The notes below the pieces were generated by a model, which searched no databases, was not told where the DNA came from, and was given only the letters and a program-made list of their open reading frames with translations. Source: Clarkia xantiana subsp. parviflora (lineage: Eukaryota; Streptophyta; Magnoliopsida; Myrtales; Onagraceae). Taken from it: DNA of 64,000 nt. Of this stretch, positions 55,674 to 64,000 are shown piece after piece. Each line of letters begins with the position of its first letter. Within the stretch, counting starts at the first letter, position 1. A program made the position numbers and the translations under genes. The DNA lies in contig JAPTYO010000005.1 of the NCBI GenBank assembly GCA_036873135.1, forward strand, positions 17,566,666 through 17,630,665, in the 5' to 3' direction.

Positions 55674-56355
55674 ATCCCTTTTTAAAAGCTTGATGATGGT
55701 GTCACCGTTCTTCCTTTGCTAGGCTTGGTGTCCTTGAGGGTTTTTGATGGAAGTGTATTCCATTACCTGGGATGAGCTTTCTAAGTGTAGTTGTATCTCC
55801 TGGCTATTTTGTGAAATCATAAAGATCCGCTGGAGGTGTTTGCCTCTGATGGTGGGCGTTGCCCATGTGATATGGTTTCCTCCATTTTTGGAGGGATGTG
55901 TTCGCGGCTACCCCCTCTTATGCTAATGGGCGTTTGTGGGGAGGGCATGTTGTGACTGGTGCCCCCCTTGCATACTAATGCCAGATGGGATCCTTTGACG
56001 GGCTTGGCCCTAGGATGCTTAGTGGAAGGTTGTAGTAAGGGTAATCCTTTGTGACCTTCATGGTAGTTCCTCTATAGGATGTTGGGAGTGCTCAACTTAT
56101 TTTTGTAAGTGAGCCTTCCATCTTGTGATCTTTCCCAGAAACTTGACCTTATAGGTGTTCTTTGGGATTGAGGAATCTGTTGCTTGTGCATCTCTTGATT
56201 GGCGACGGCCTTTTACGGATTCTTCTAGTGGTCCACCTGTGTATATATATATCACGGAGCCCGAAGGCGTCCGGTATGGTCATTCTTGGAAAACATGTTG
56301 ATGTCAAGTATCAAAATCTACCCCTTTTAGGGAGTTGACTTGTTATGCAGTTAAA
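55674..56355. other. Interior of element G, degenerate gag
   Basis: No supportable domain. Position corresponds to the Gag-protease linker. Confidence 0.35.
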
Positions 56356-57624
56356 TTAAATAAGAGGATATGGGAAGGATATGGGTGTGGGGGTGTTGAT
56401 ATCCCCTGCTTCCTTGGTAATGTAACTGTTTTCCTCCATTAGTCTGTGTGTATTCCTTCCACTTGAGGAATATGAGGTCGCATCTTTGCAAGGCAGACTA
56501 GGTGGGGGTGTATCCTTCATGTATGCTATGTGCGATCTCATTCTACTACGTCTCTCCATGAGACTTCCCATTGTAGTAGCTATGTGCTAACGTGGTGTGG
56601 TACTCTATGAGTCCCCTGTTCAAATCCTTGTCTTTTCAACTCCTCCCCTGTCCTAGGGGGATGTGTGCCAAGGGTTGTCATGCACAAGGGGTTTGGATCT
56701 GTCGTGCCGTATCATGGGTAGGTGGTTGCCTTGTTGTGTTGTTGGGACTATGTCCCTCCCTTTGAGCTTTCCTTGGTATGTCCCTTAGACATGTCTGTGG
56801 TGATACGGACTGTATGTGTACATTGCCAGGGTGGATGTTGGAACTCCTATATCCTTTTTGGTCTGGCATGTATGTCCTCCCTTAGTGCGGTGTATGTCCC
56901 TGTTGGGGTACTTGGTTGAATTCATGCCTCCTTGGAGGTCTTGCCTGTCTATCTGCCCCCAGAGGGGTGTATGCCCTGGCATCCTGCTGTGTCTGTTGCT
57001 GCCTTGGAGGCACAGACTGCTGCCTTCCCTCTGGGAGTGGCCTTTGGTTGTCTCTCCTTTGTTCTTCTCGCTGCCCTTTTCGAGGGTACGAGTGGTATTC
57101 TTCTTCTGGGACTTGTTCTTCCTCATGAACTTCTTCTTCTTCATGTTGGTGTTGCCTTCTCTGCCTGTTCCTCAGAGTCTCTCTATAGGCTAGCAGCTCA
57201 TCCAATGCTTTCATCAACCTCGGAGTCACTGTCTGTGCTCCTTGCGAGTATGCGGGCCTTATGTTGGTTGTGTGGGCACGATTGTCGTTCCTTTGAGTCA
57301 GTATTCCATATGGATATCCTTGAGGTTGTGCCTCATGGTAGTACCCCTGTGGAGGTGCCGTGTATTGGGATGGCACTCCTTGTTGTCCCCCTGTCCCTGT
57401 GGCTTCCTAGTCAATGGAGTTGAAGCTGTGGAAGCCTCCTAGCCAGCTAGGCGTGAATGTCCTCCTCTCCGCTTGTTAGGCTGGGGTGCCTGTGGGGCTA
57501 CCTGAGGCTTTGGGTGTGCAGGCTTTTTCTCTGGGTTAGGCTGCCTTGCTGGAGGTATAGGCTGTCTTTCTTGCCTATTGCCCCCAGGTGGGTGATTATC
57601 TCTAGACACTAAGTTGTTCGTCAT
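56356..57624 (-). pseudogene. Gag remnant of element G
   Basis: Start MTNNLVSRDNHPPGGNR at 57624, matching MTNSLASRHNRPPGGSR of F. It reads to a stop at 57439, then in other frames YTAPPQGYYHEAQPQGYPYG and YTPLGADRQARPPRRHEFNQ, which are N-terminal Gag. Beyond 56880 only short fragments match and the capsid is not recognisable. Confidence 0.8.
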
Positions 57625-57657
57625 CGCTCTCGTGATTGCCAGGCTTTCTGTTCGAAG

Positions 57658-57675
57658 CCCACGGACGGCGCCAAG
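57658..57675 (-). other. Primer binding site of element G
   Basis: Minus strand CTTGGCGCCGTCCGTGGG, adjacent to the 5' LTR. Confidence 0.75.
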
Positions 57676-58429
57676 TGTTAGGTTCCAAGTCTAGGGTCAA
57701 CGGGCGGTCGACCTAACTCTCGTTCCTCACTGGAGATGTTGTGGATCCGATGCTCTCGGGTTGTGTCGTCTTAGCTTGTGTCTTTCCGTCCTTCGCTTCA
57801 CCTCTCTTCTTGCCCTGCAAGAGGGGCAATACCAGGCACAGAGGGGGGGGGGGGTGGTGCCTGATGAACCCTCTCTGATGCCTAAGTCAGTACGGTTTTT
57901 GTAGAGAGATAAAGCTAGAGAGAGGTCAGAGCAAAATTAGGCAACTTGCCAAGATGATCAAATGAATAGTGGAGGAGTTGTATTTATAGGCAACGGTGTC
58001 ATTAATGTGGCTTAATGACATCGTTAACCTTTAAACACAATTAATTATCCTTTAAACACGTAATTAAGACCTTAGGGTACGGAGAAGGTTGGCGGAAATA
58101 AACCGAGTATGGGAGTCTAAAAACGGTGTCGGGGCCCTTGGGGGGAGGAAAATCCGACCCCCAAGGGTAGGGGTTGGGTGTGGCCACCCAACCCCTCCTA
58201 AGGGAGATCGGGTTGGCTGACCCGATCTCCCCTAGGGGAGGTCGGGTGTGGCCACCCGACCTCACCTAGGTGAGTCTGACTTGGCCCGGACGAGTATTTT
58301 GGCCTCGTCCGGACCGTTGGTGTTTTCGCGGGGTGTTCGGGTTGAAGTTTCGATTTGCAATCATTAACGGGGTGATCAAAATAAAACGATTCGGAAGTCA
58401 ACGGGTTCAAATTGGGCATATATCCATCA
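57676..58429 (-). repeat. 5' LTR of element G
   Basis: 754 bp, nearly identical to 48801-49550 with a longer G tract and about seven substitutions noted. TATA box 57988-57981; palindromes at about 58160-58276. Confidence 0.93.
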
Positions 58430-58434
58430 GTATT
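58430..58434 (+). repeat. Target-site duplication of element G, right copy
   Basis: GTATT partner of 48796-48800. Confidence 0.9.
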
Positions 58435-59940
58435 GTCCTCCTTAGCTGCTTGAATCTTGGCTTTCTTACTTACCCTGTGCCTCTCCAGGTCTATATGAGT
58501 TTTTACTCTCCCTGCTAGCTCCTCTAAGGTGCTTGCTGGTTTCTTGGCCATCTTTTCTGCCAGTGTGGACCCGAAGCGGCCTAGGTTTCTTATGAATGCT
58601 CTTATTATCTCACCCTCAGTGATGTCGCCTTGTATGTCTGCTATGTTCTGGTTAAACCTAGTGTGGTAATCAGCCAGAGATTCATCATTTTCTTGCTTCA
58701 CATCATCGATGGAGCCTGTTCCTTTGAGTAGCTTCCTTTCTCCTAGGTATCTCTGAAGAAATTTGGCCTTTAGCTACGCCCATGAGTGGATGCTCTCAGT
58801 AGGTAGGCTAAAGAACCAGTGTGAGGCCACCCCTGATAGGGTGTTTGGAAATAGGAGTGCCTTGTATCTTTCATCAGTAGTTCTCCCGAATAGAGAGGCT
58901 TCATGCTGTTGAATATGTTCCAAAGGGTCTCCCTTGCCATTGTACTTTGCTATCTGTATTGTATGCAGGGAGTCTGGCACTTTGTTCATTTCCAACTCCC
59001 TCGTGAAGGGGTGGTTCGTGTTGTCACTCAGACAGTGTAGTCCGCTTTTCTTTGACTCATTCATTTTTCTCACTATCATGGCTTCTATCTCCTCCGGGGT
59101 AATCATCACCGGCGTCGGAGTGTAGTCTCTCTGATATCCTCCATTCTTATAAACTGGGCTTGCTGGGATCCCTTGTCCATGCTGGTACGGACTGTAGGCG
59201 TATCCCTGATATCCCTGCTGGGGTACTTGGTGGAATTCTTGCCTCCTTGGAGGTCTTGCCTGTCTGTCTGCCCCCAACGGGGTGTATGCCCTGGCGTCCT
59301 GCTGTGTCTGTTGCTGCCTTGGAGGCACAAATTGCTGCCTTCCCTCTGGGGGTGGCTCTTGATAATTTCTCCTTTGTTCTTCTCGTTGCCCTGCTCGAGG
59401 GTGCGAGTGGTGTTCTTCTTCTGGGACTTGTTCTTCCTCATGAACTTCTTCCCCTTCCTGCTGGTGTTGCCTTCTCTGCCTGTTCCTCAGAGTCTCTCTA
59501 TAGGCTAGCAGCTCATCCAATGCGCTCATCAACCCTGGAGTCACTGTATGTGCTTCTTGTGAGTGTGTTGGTCTTGTGTTGGTTGTGTGGGCGCGATTGT
59601 CGTTCCTCTGAGCTGGCATCCCATATGGGTATCCTTGAGGTTGCGCCTCATAGTAGTATCCTTGAGGAGGTGCCGTGTATTGGGATGGCACTCCTTGTTG
59701 CTCCCCTTCTCTTTGTGGCCTCCTTGCCAATGGAGTTGAGGCTGTGGAAGACTCAGCCCCAGCTGGGCGTGAGGGTCCTTCTTCCTGGTTGTTAGGCTGG
59801 GGTGCCTGTGGGGTTACCTGAGGCTCTGGGTGTACAGGTTGTTTCTCTGGGTTAGGCTGCCTTGCTGGAGGTATAGGTTGTCTCCCTCGCCTACTGCCCC
59901 CAGGTGGGCGGTTATGCCTAGATGCTAAGCTATTCGTCAT
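58435..59940 (-). pseudogene. Gag N-terminal half of element F
   Basis: ATG at 59940, 34 bases after the primer site. Disordered P/Q/E-rich region, then capsid (MNKVPDSLHTIQIAKYNGKG, FPNTLSGVASHWFFSLPTES). A TAG at 58774-58776 follows IHSWA where B has CAG. It continues GERKLLKGTGSIDDVKQEND, ITEGEIIRAFIRNLGRFGST and KIQAAKEDN to the G insertion. An open frame running on past 58434 into LTR G is an artefact. Confidence 0.9.
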
Positions 59941-59973
59941 CGCTCTTGTGATTGCCAGGCTTTCTGTACAAAG

Positions 59974-59991
59974 CCCACGGACGGCGCCAAG
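59974..59991 (-). other. Primer binding site of element F
   Basis: Minus strand CTTGGCGCCGTCCGTGGG, adjacent to the 5' LTR fragment. Confidence 0.75.
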
Positions 59992-60412
59992 TGTTAGGTT
60001 ATAAGTTTCAGGTCAACGGGTCGTTGGCCTAAATCCTACTCCTCACTGGTGAACTATCGGATCCTGTGTTTCCTGAGCTTGGTTGTTCTGATCCGTATCT
60101 TTCTGCCCTTATCCTTCTCTTCTCCCTGTGCCCTGCAAGAGGGGCAATATCAAGCACAGAGGGGGGGGGGTGCTTGATGTACCCTCTCTGATGCTTAAGT
60201 CAATACGTTTCTTAGAGAGATGTCAGAGCTAAATTGCACACTTAGCCAAGATGTTCAAATGAATGGTGGAAGAGTTGTATTTATAGGCAACGGTGTCATT
60301 AAGGTGACTTAATGACATCGTTAACCTTTAAACACAACTAATTAGCCCTTAATCACGTAATTAAGACCTTAAGGCACGGAGAAGGTTGGCGGAAATAAAC
60401 CGAGTATGGGAG
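59992..60412 (-). repeat. 5' LTR of element F, truncated
   Basis: Retains the 3' 421 bp of the LTR: TATA box 60285-60278, leader hairpin arms 60150-60157 and 60170-60177. It stops at GAGTATGGGAG. The remaining U3, including the palindrome ladder, is deleted and replaced by element D sequence. Confidence 0.88.
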
Positions 60413-61255
60413 ATACTAAATCTTCAAAAGGAAGTATATGAATCCCGGCATCAATCAAATCCTGATCCGAAGCACGTAATAGACAACGATAGCGACGCTC
60501 TTGCTGACATCGAAGAATACTCTTTACCGCCTCCCTATCATCCAAGGAAAGGTAAAAAAAATAGGAGCAGGATCAGCTTTCTCCACATTCTCAACATCCC
60601 AAATAGTCCAGACATCGCATACGAAGAAGTAGTGATGTCGCCAATGAGAACCAGAACGATCATCCGGGGCGGCTAGACGTTGTTTGTGATCCCACTCGGC
60701 ATCTCCAAGACCAAGCTTCTCGAAGCCCTTATCTTGCAAGTTCGGCCAATGCATCTTCATTCTACATAACCCTGTCACGTCTGGACACATCAGTTGATAG
60801 AAGCATCGGAAAAGAGTGGTAGAATAGTGTCAAGATTGCCTTTGGAAAAAAACTCGAAAACAGCTCCATACACGGAGGCCAGCAGGAGATAGACTTAAGG
60901 GTGATATCCGGTAATAGCGACAATGGTCCACCAAGTCAGGACAATAGGGAAAATGCAGGCCTTCCTTAATCTGTGAGGTATAAACTGCGGATAGATCACT
61001 TGGAGGAAAATTAACTTGCCCTTTTTTGGAGTCCGGCAGCACGTCGTAGGGAAGAACAGCCTCCAAAGCAGAATCAAGTCCACAACAAGTCGCATACAGC
61101 TCAGACATATCTTCATCAATATAATTGAAGAAGTAACTCACATTCCTCGTTGTATCCTTAAGAGACTCAACTGTGTTGATATCCGGCTCGTCACCAACAT
61201 CTGAACATAATGTCACTCGCGTAACGGGGATAGAAGACTTACTCATAATAACCAC
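60413..61255 (-). pseudogene. Antisense gene of element D, N-terminal exon
   Basis: Start MSKSSIPVTRVTLCSDVGDE (ATG near 61246), preceded by an acceptor-like TTAATTTTCAG. Domain: EGLHFPYCPDLVDHCRYYRI, SPAGLRVWSCFRVFF, a stop, LFRCFYQL, then SGSHWRHHYFFVCDVWTIWD. It matches RFGLRLPYCDDLVELSRFFR, LFRCFYRF and SASHWAKHYFFITDR of element F, i.e. the Transposase_28-like domain. The stop and loss of downstream exons make it a pseudogene. Confidence 0.75.
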
Positions 61256-61569
61256 GGCAAGAAGACTAACACTGAAAAGAAGACTGCGTAACTCGGAATC
61301 CTGAAAATTAAAAGTAACAAGTCAATCAGTGTGCAAGCTCTATGTATGTACAGGCATATCGACATGGATACATGATTACAAGGGCGAAATATTTTCTAAG
61401 TGTTTTGCTCAAGATGACAGTCGGCATATTGCAAGTGGACATCACGCTACTATGTGTCAAGCATATTACCAAGTGTTAGCATACAACAAGGTGTTGGCAT
61501 ACAACCTGCATTTACATCAAGTACATGGATACAACATACATAGCCAGGGAAAGAGAAAAAATTCTAATT

Positions 61570-61860
61570 ATGGGGGCAATTGCGCACATACATGTACGTA
61601 CATACATGTCGACAAGGATGCATGTCGACAAGTGAAGAATATTTTCTAAGTATTTCCATGTACGTACATACATGTCGACAAGGATGCATGTCGACAAGTG
61701 AAGAATATTTTCGAAGTGTTTCCATGTACGTACATACATGTCGACAAGGGTACATGTCGACAAGTGAAGAATATTTTCTAAGTATTTCCATGTACGTACA
61801 TACATCTCGACAAGGGGAAAATATTTTCTAAGTGTTTCTATGTATGTACGTACATGTTGA
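61570..61860. repeat. 66-bp tandem repeat with nested palindromes, element D
   Basis: About four units containing GTACGTACATACATGTCGAC and AAGGATGCATGTCGACAAG, then GAATATTTTCTAAGT. GTACGTAC, ATGCAT and GTCGAC are palindromic. Confidence 0.88.
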
Positions 61861-62899
61861 CAAGGATGGATTGCATACATCAAGTAGCTACTACCGACTT
61901 CTGCACAATGCCTCCTGAGCATTCCTACGACGCTTATCGACAAAGCTCATACGACAACATCTATGGTAACAAGAATTAGATATTGTTAAAATATTTTCTA
62001 AGTGTTTTAGCATGTTTGCAGACAATGACCGACAGTCTATACATGACACTCAACGTACATTGCCTAAGCTATCATTACCAACATACAACCATTGACGACC
62101 GTGTACATACAACTACCAATCATCAATATCGAGCATGCTAGAACAACGACTAAGGCATGGGAAAACATGTCGGCAATGAACACTATGCATAAGGGAAGTA
62201 AAACGATTCATTTACACTTTTCTAAAATTTTCAGCACTTAGAAAAATTTTGGCCGATTAGGGGCTAAGTATTCTAATGCATTTTATCAAACACCTTGTAT
62301 ACATGATAAGATAGCTAGGTACATGATGATTTCAAGACTAAATGAGGCCAAACGAAGTCACGAAAGGTCTAGCCATGTAAGAAATTGGACTCACCGACAC
62401 GAAGCAAGTTCGAATTATTACTCGCCCTCACCCGAAGACCCACGCACCGCCGCCGCCGTCCTCACGCGCCGTTGCCGTTGTCTCACGCGCCGTCTCCCTT
62501 GCCTCACGCGCCGCCTCGGTCCCCTCCTTGCCCGGATTCGATCTTGATCGATGTCAAATGTGATGTGATTACTCCAAATTCACACCTCCATGAATTCCCT
62601 CTTCATCAAGAATGGAGAGCTTATTGAGGATTTATCTATTAAGGATGTAAGATAATTGGTATTATCTCTCCTAATTCTCATTAATAGTGCCTACACCATG
62701 TGCTAAGGACTAAACTAATATCTATTTTCACACAAGTCCTTAGTATCACATACTTACACCTCTCCTATGCTTGTTTTACATACATGCTCTCTAGTATTTC
62801 ATAACGCGTTTCGTAGATCGTCATGCATGTTATCACTTTTATACGTACATGATGCAAATTCATGGTGGTCGCGTGATTATTTTTATAGTCTAAGTATGA

Positions 62900-63015
62900 A
62901 TTGAATGTTAGCATCATTTTCCATGATTGCATCATACTACATGTTTGCATCATTTTCCATGATTGCATCGTACTACGTGTTTGCATCATTTTCCATGTTT
63001 ACATCATGCTTCATG
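62900..63015. repeat. TTGCATCATTTTCCATG tandem repeat, element D
   Basis: Three to four units of about 36 bp (GTTTGCATCATTTTCCATGA, then TTGCATCATACTAC). Confidence 0.8.
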
Positions 63016-63418
63016 ATTACATACATGTTCTCCAATTCCATATTATTCTAAGTGTTTTGCTTGTTGCATGATTACGTCATTCGTCTACTACACTGTCATC
63101 ATTTACATATTGACAACGTATTATACGCTTATTTCATATACCATGATATTTTCACATTGCATGTTTCTTTATTATTACAAGTATTTCGCTCATCACATGA
63201 TATTGCGAATATAATTGCATGTCATTGTACGCATATTTTCCGTTACGCTAACCTTGTAAACAGATTACGTACGTACGACGAAAAATTAAAAGTTGGTCAA
63301 ATTTATGATCTCAACATTCGAATTGACAAACAGGCCACCCCTGAGGTCAGTACCGAACCTAAATTGGACGAATATCTTATCTTTGAAAAGAGTCAAGTAC
63401 GGGTTTTGAACCACTACT

Positions 63419-63433
63419 TGACTCGGGGGCAAG
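63419..63433 (+). other. Polypurine tract of element D
   Basis: TGACTCGGGGGCAAG before the LTR TGTTAGATATC, the same as in B, C, F and G. Confidence 0.7.
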
Positions 63434-64000
63434 TGTTAGATATCTGTCCAATTCGGGTTCGTATTTACATTTCGAGCCTCGTAAAATATCCCAAAACCCG
63501 TAAAAAACCCTTTCGCGGACACCCAAGTCTAAAACGGTCCGGGATACGCGCAATTCCCGGGCCGAAGGACTTCCGGATTGCCCAAAGGCGATCCGGAGGT
63601 CTGGATTTTCCTAGGGCAATCCGGACCCGTCCCGGATTGTTAAACAATCCGGGTAGGTTCGGGTTACCGTTTTTCTTCGTACGCTCACCCCGATTAATTT
63701 GCCAAGTGCGGGAAGTCGGTGCATACATAGTCCGCCTTGATGACGGTATACATCTTCCTTACATACTGACATCAAGTAGTTCAAAACTGGGCATGATCCT
63801 TAGGTTCCCTATAAATAGGGGCCTAGATCTCCCATTTTAGACAACTCCCTCACTTTTGGACTTTGAATGCTCTGACTTCTCTCTAAGGCTTTCTCTCTCT
63901 AGAAGTTCTAACTTGAGCGTCTGTCGGACCTAAAATCTGACCTATGGCGAAATACGCTTTGAAAACGTGAATTTTGAACAGAGTCACCACTAGTTAATTA
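63434..64000 (+). repeat. 3' LTR of element D (runs off the window)
   Basis: Begins TGTTAGATATCTGTCCAATT. U3 has palindromes with their own sequence: CCCGGATTG (63631-63639) with CAATCCGGG (63645-63653), and TCCGGATTGCC with GGCGATCCGGA near 63590. TATA box CTATAAATAG 63810-63819. The open frame 63052-63840 crosses it and is not considered real. Confidence 0.8.

Larger units (their letters stand above)
48801..58429 (-). mobile_element. Element G: decayed pol-less element with near-identical LTRs
   Basis: Bounded by LTRs 57676-58429 (5') and 48801-49550 (3') and by the TSD GTATT. The interior has gag and protease remnants full of stops, a hairpin array and a broken antisense gene. About seven substitutions separate the LTRs by eye, far fewer than the damage in the interior, so it was probably copied after its genes had died. 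Confidence 0.9.
32039..60412 (-). mobile_element. Element F: pol-less Tat-type element inserted in D, containing the duplication and element G
   Basis: Minus-strand order: truncated 5' LTR (60412-59992), primer site, Gag (59940 on), element G inserted at 58430, Gag continued from 48795, protease, Gag' to 46959, hairpin array, antisense gene (plus strand), polypurine tract, 3' LTR (present twice because of the duplication). Same family as B by protein sequence. Confidence 0.88.
61256..63418. other. Antisense leader and 3' spacer of element D
   Basis: No gene. It holds two tandem repeats (listed separately), a recurring AATATTTTCTAAGTGTTT motif (about 61388, 61638, 61704, 61770, 61822, 61990), and a GC-rich stretch at 62440-62530 with three CTCACGCGCCG units. 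Confidence 0.55.
60413..64000 (+). mobile_element. Element D, right part (antisense gene 5' exons, 3' region, 3' LTR)
   Basis: Resumes element D beyond F. The antisense gene exons (minus) are the N-terminal partners of those at 31270-32038. The middle exon (the GSEW...TPEVG region) and the 5' end of LTR F are both missing, so a deletion removed the F/D boundary. A polypurine tract and LTR follow at 63434. Confidence 0.78.

Noticed and set aside
58198..58434. Extension of F gag into LTR G (GYMPNLNPLTSESFYF...)
   Set aside because: Created by the insertion of G; the sequence is LTR.
61016..61204. Plus-strand ORF opposite the D antisense exon
   Set aside because: Shadow of the antisense exon, which has clear homology to element F.
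63052..63840. 262-residue ORF at the right end
   Set aside because: Crosses low-complexity spacer, polypurine tract and LTR U3. No domain.

Overview
The window is intergenic plant DNA made almost entirely of LTR retrotransposons inserted into one another. I found no host gene, tRNA, rRNA or CRISPR array. Plant origin is inferred from Tat-lineage Ty3/gypsy elements (extra RNase H, extra antisense ORF, DGGSS protease), a Ty1/copia element primed by initiator Met-tRNA, and the depth of nesting. I cannot name the species.

Layout. Element A (1-3579, minus, partial) is a Tat-type gag-pol element ending in its 5' LTR. It sits in the reverse transcriptase of element C (3580-20289, plus), an autonomous Tat element whose 5' half lies outside the window. 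Element B (4553-13421, plus, complete, TSD GGCAT) is inserted in the RT/RNase H of C. C sits in the LTR of a decayed copia element (20290 to about 23460, minus). This abuts the 5' half of a second copia element (about 23461-26999, minus). Element D (plus) appears as a left part (about 27000-32038) and a right part (60413-64000), split by element F (32039-60412, minus). Element G (48801-58429, minus, TSD GTATT) is inserted in the gag of F. A block covering D 3' sequence and F 3' sequence occurs twice in direct tandem (28821-37749 and 37750-46677, five differences seen by eye). This is either a very recent duplication or an assembly error.

Elements B, D and F share an unusual plan. They have Gag and protease, but where RT, RNase H and integrase should follow there is a second Gag-like segment (capsid C-terminal half plus zinc knuckle). 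B, C, F and G then have an array of short hairpins. Next comes a convergent, intron-containing gene on the opposite strand, with its own TATA box preceded by an AAACCCTA telo-box motif in B, C and F. Finally there is an identical polypurine tract and an LTR. C carries the same 3' modules plus RT, two RNases H and integrase, so C-like elements are plausible helpers for the pol-less ones.

The strongest unexplained signals are structural. (1) The 3' arrays are runs of 5-bp-stem hairpins whose arms change together, with wobble pairs only in the sense RNA. (2) A leader hairpin with a poly-C loop shows the same covariation across elements. (3) The U3 regions carry a ladder of palindromes whose arms vary symmetrically. 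All pairing was judged by eye.
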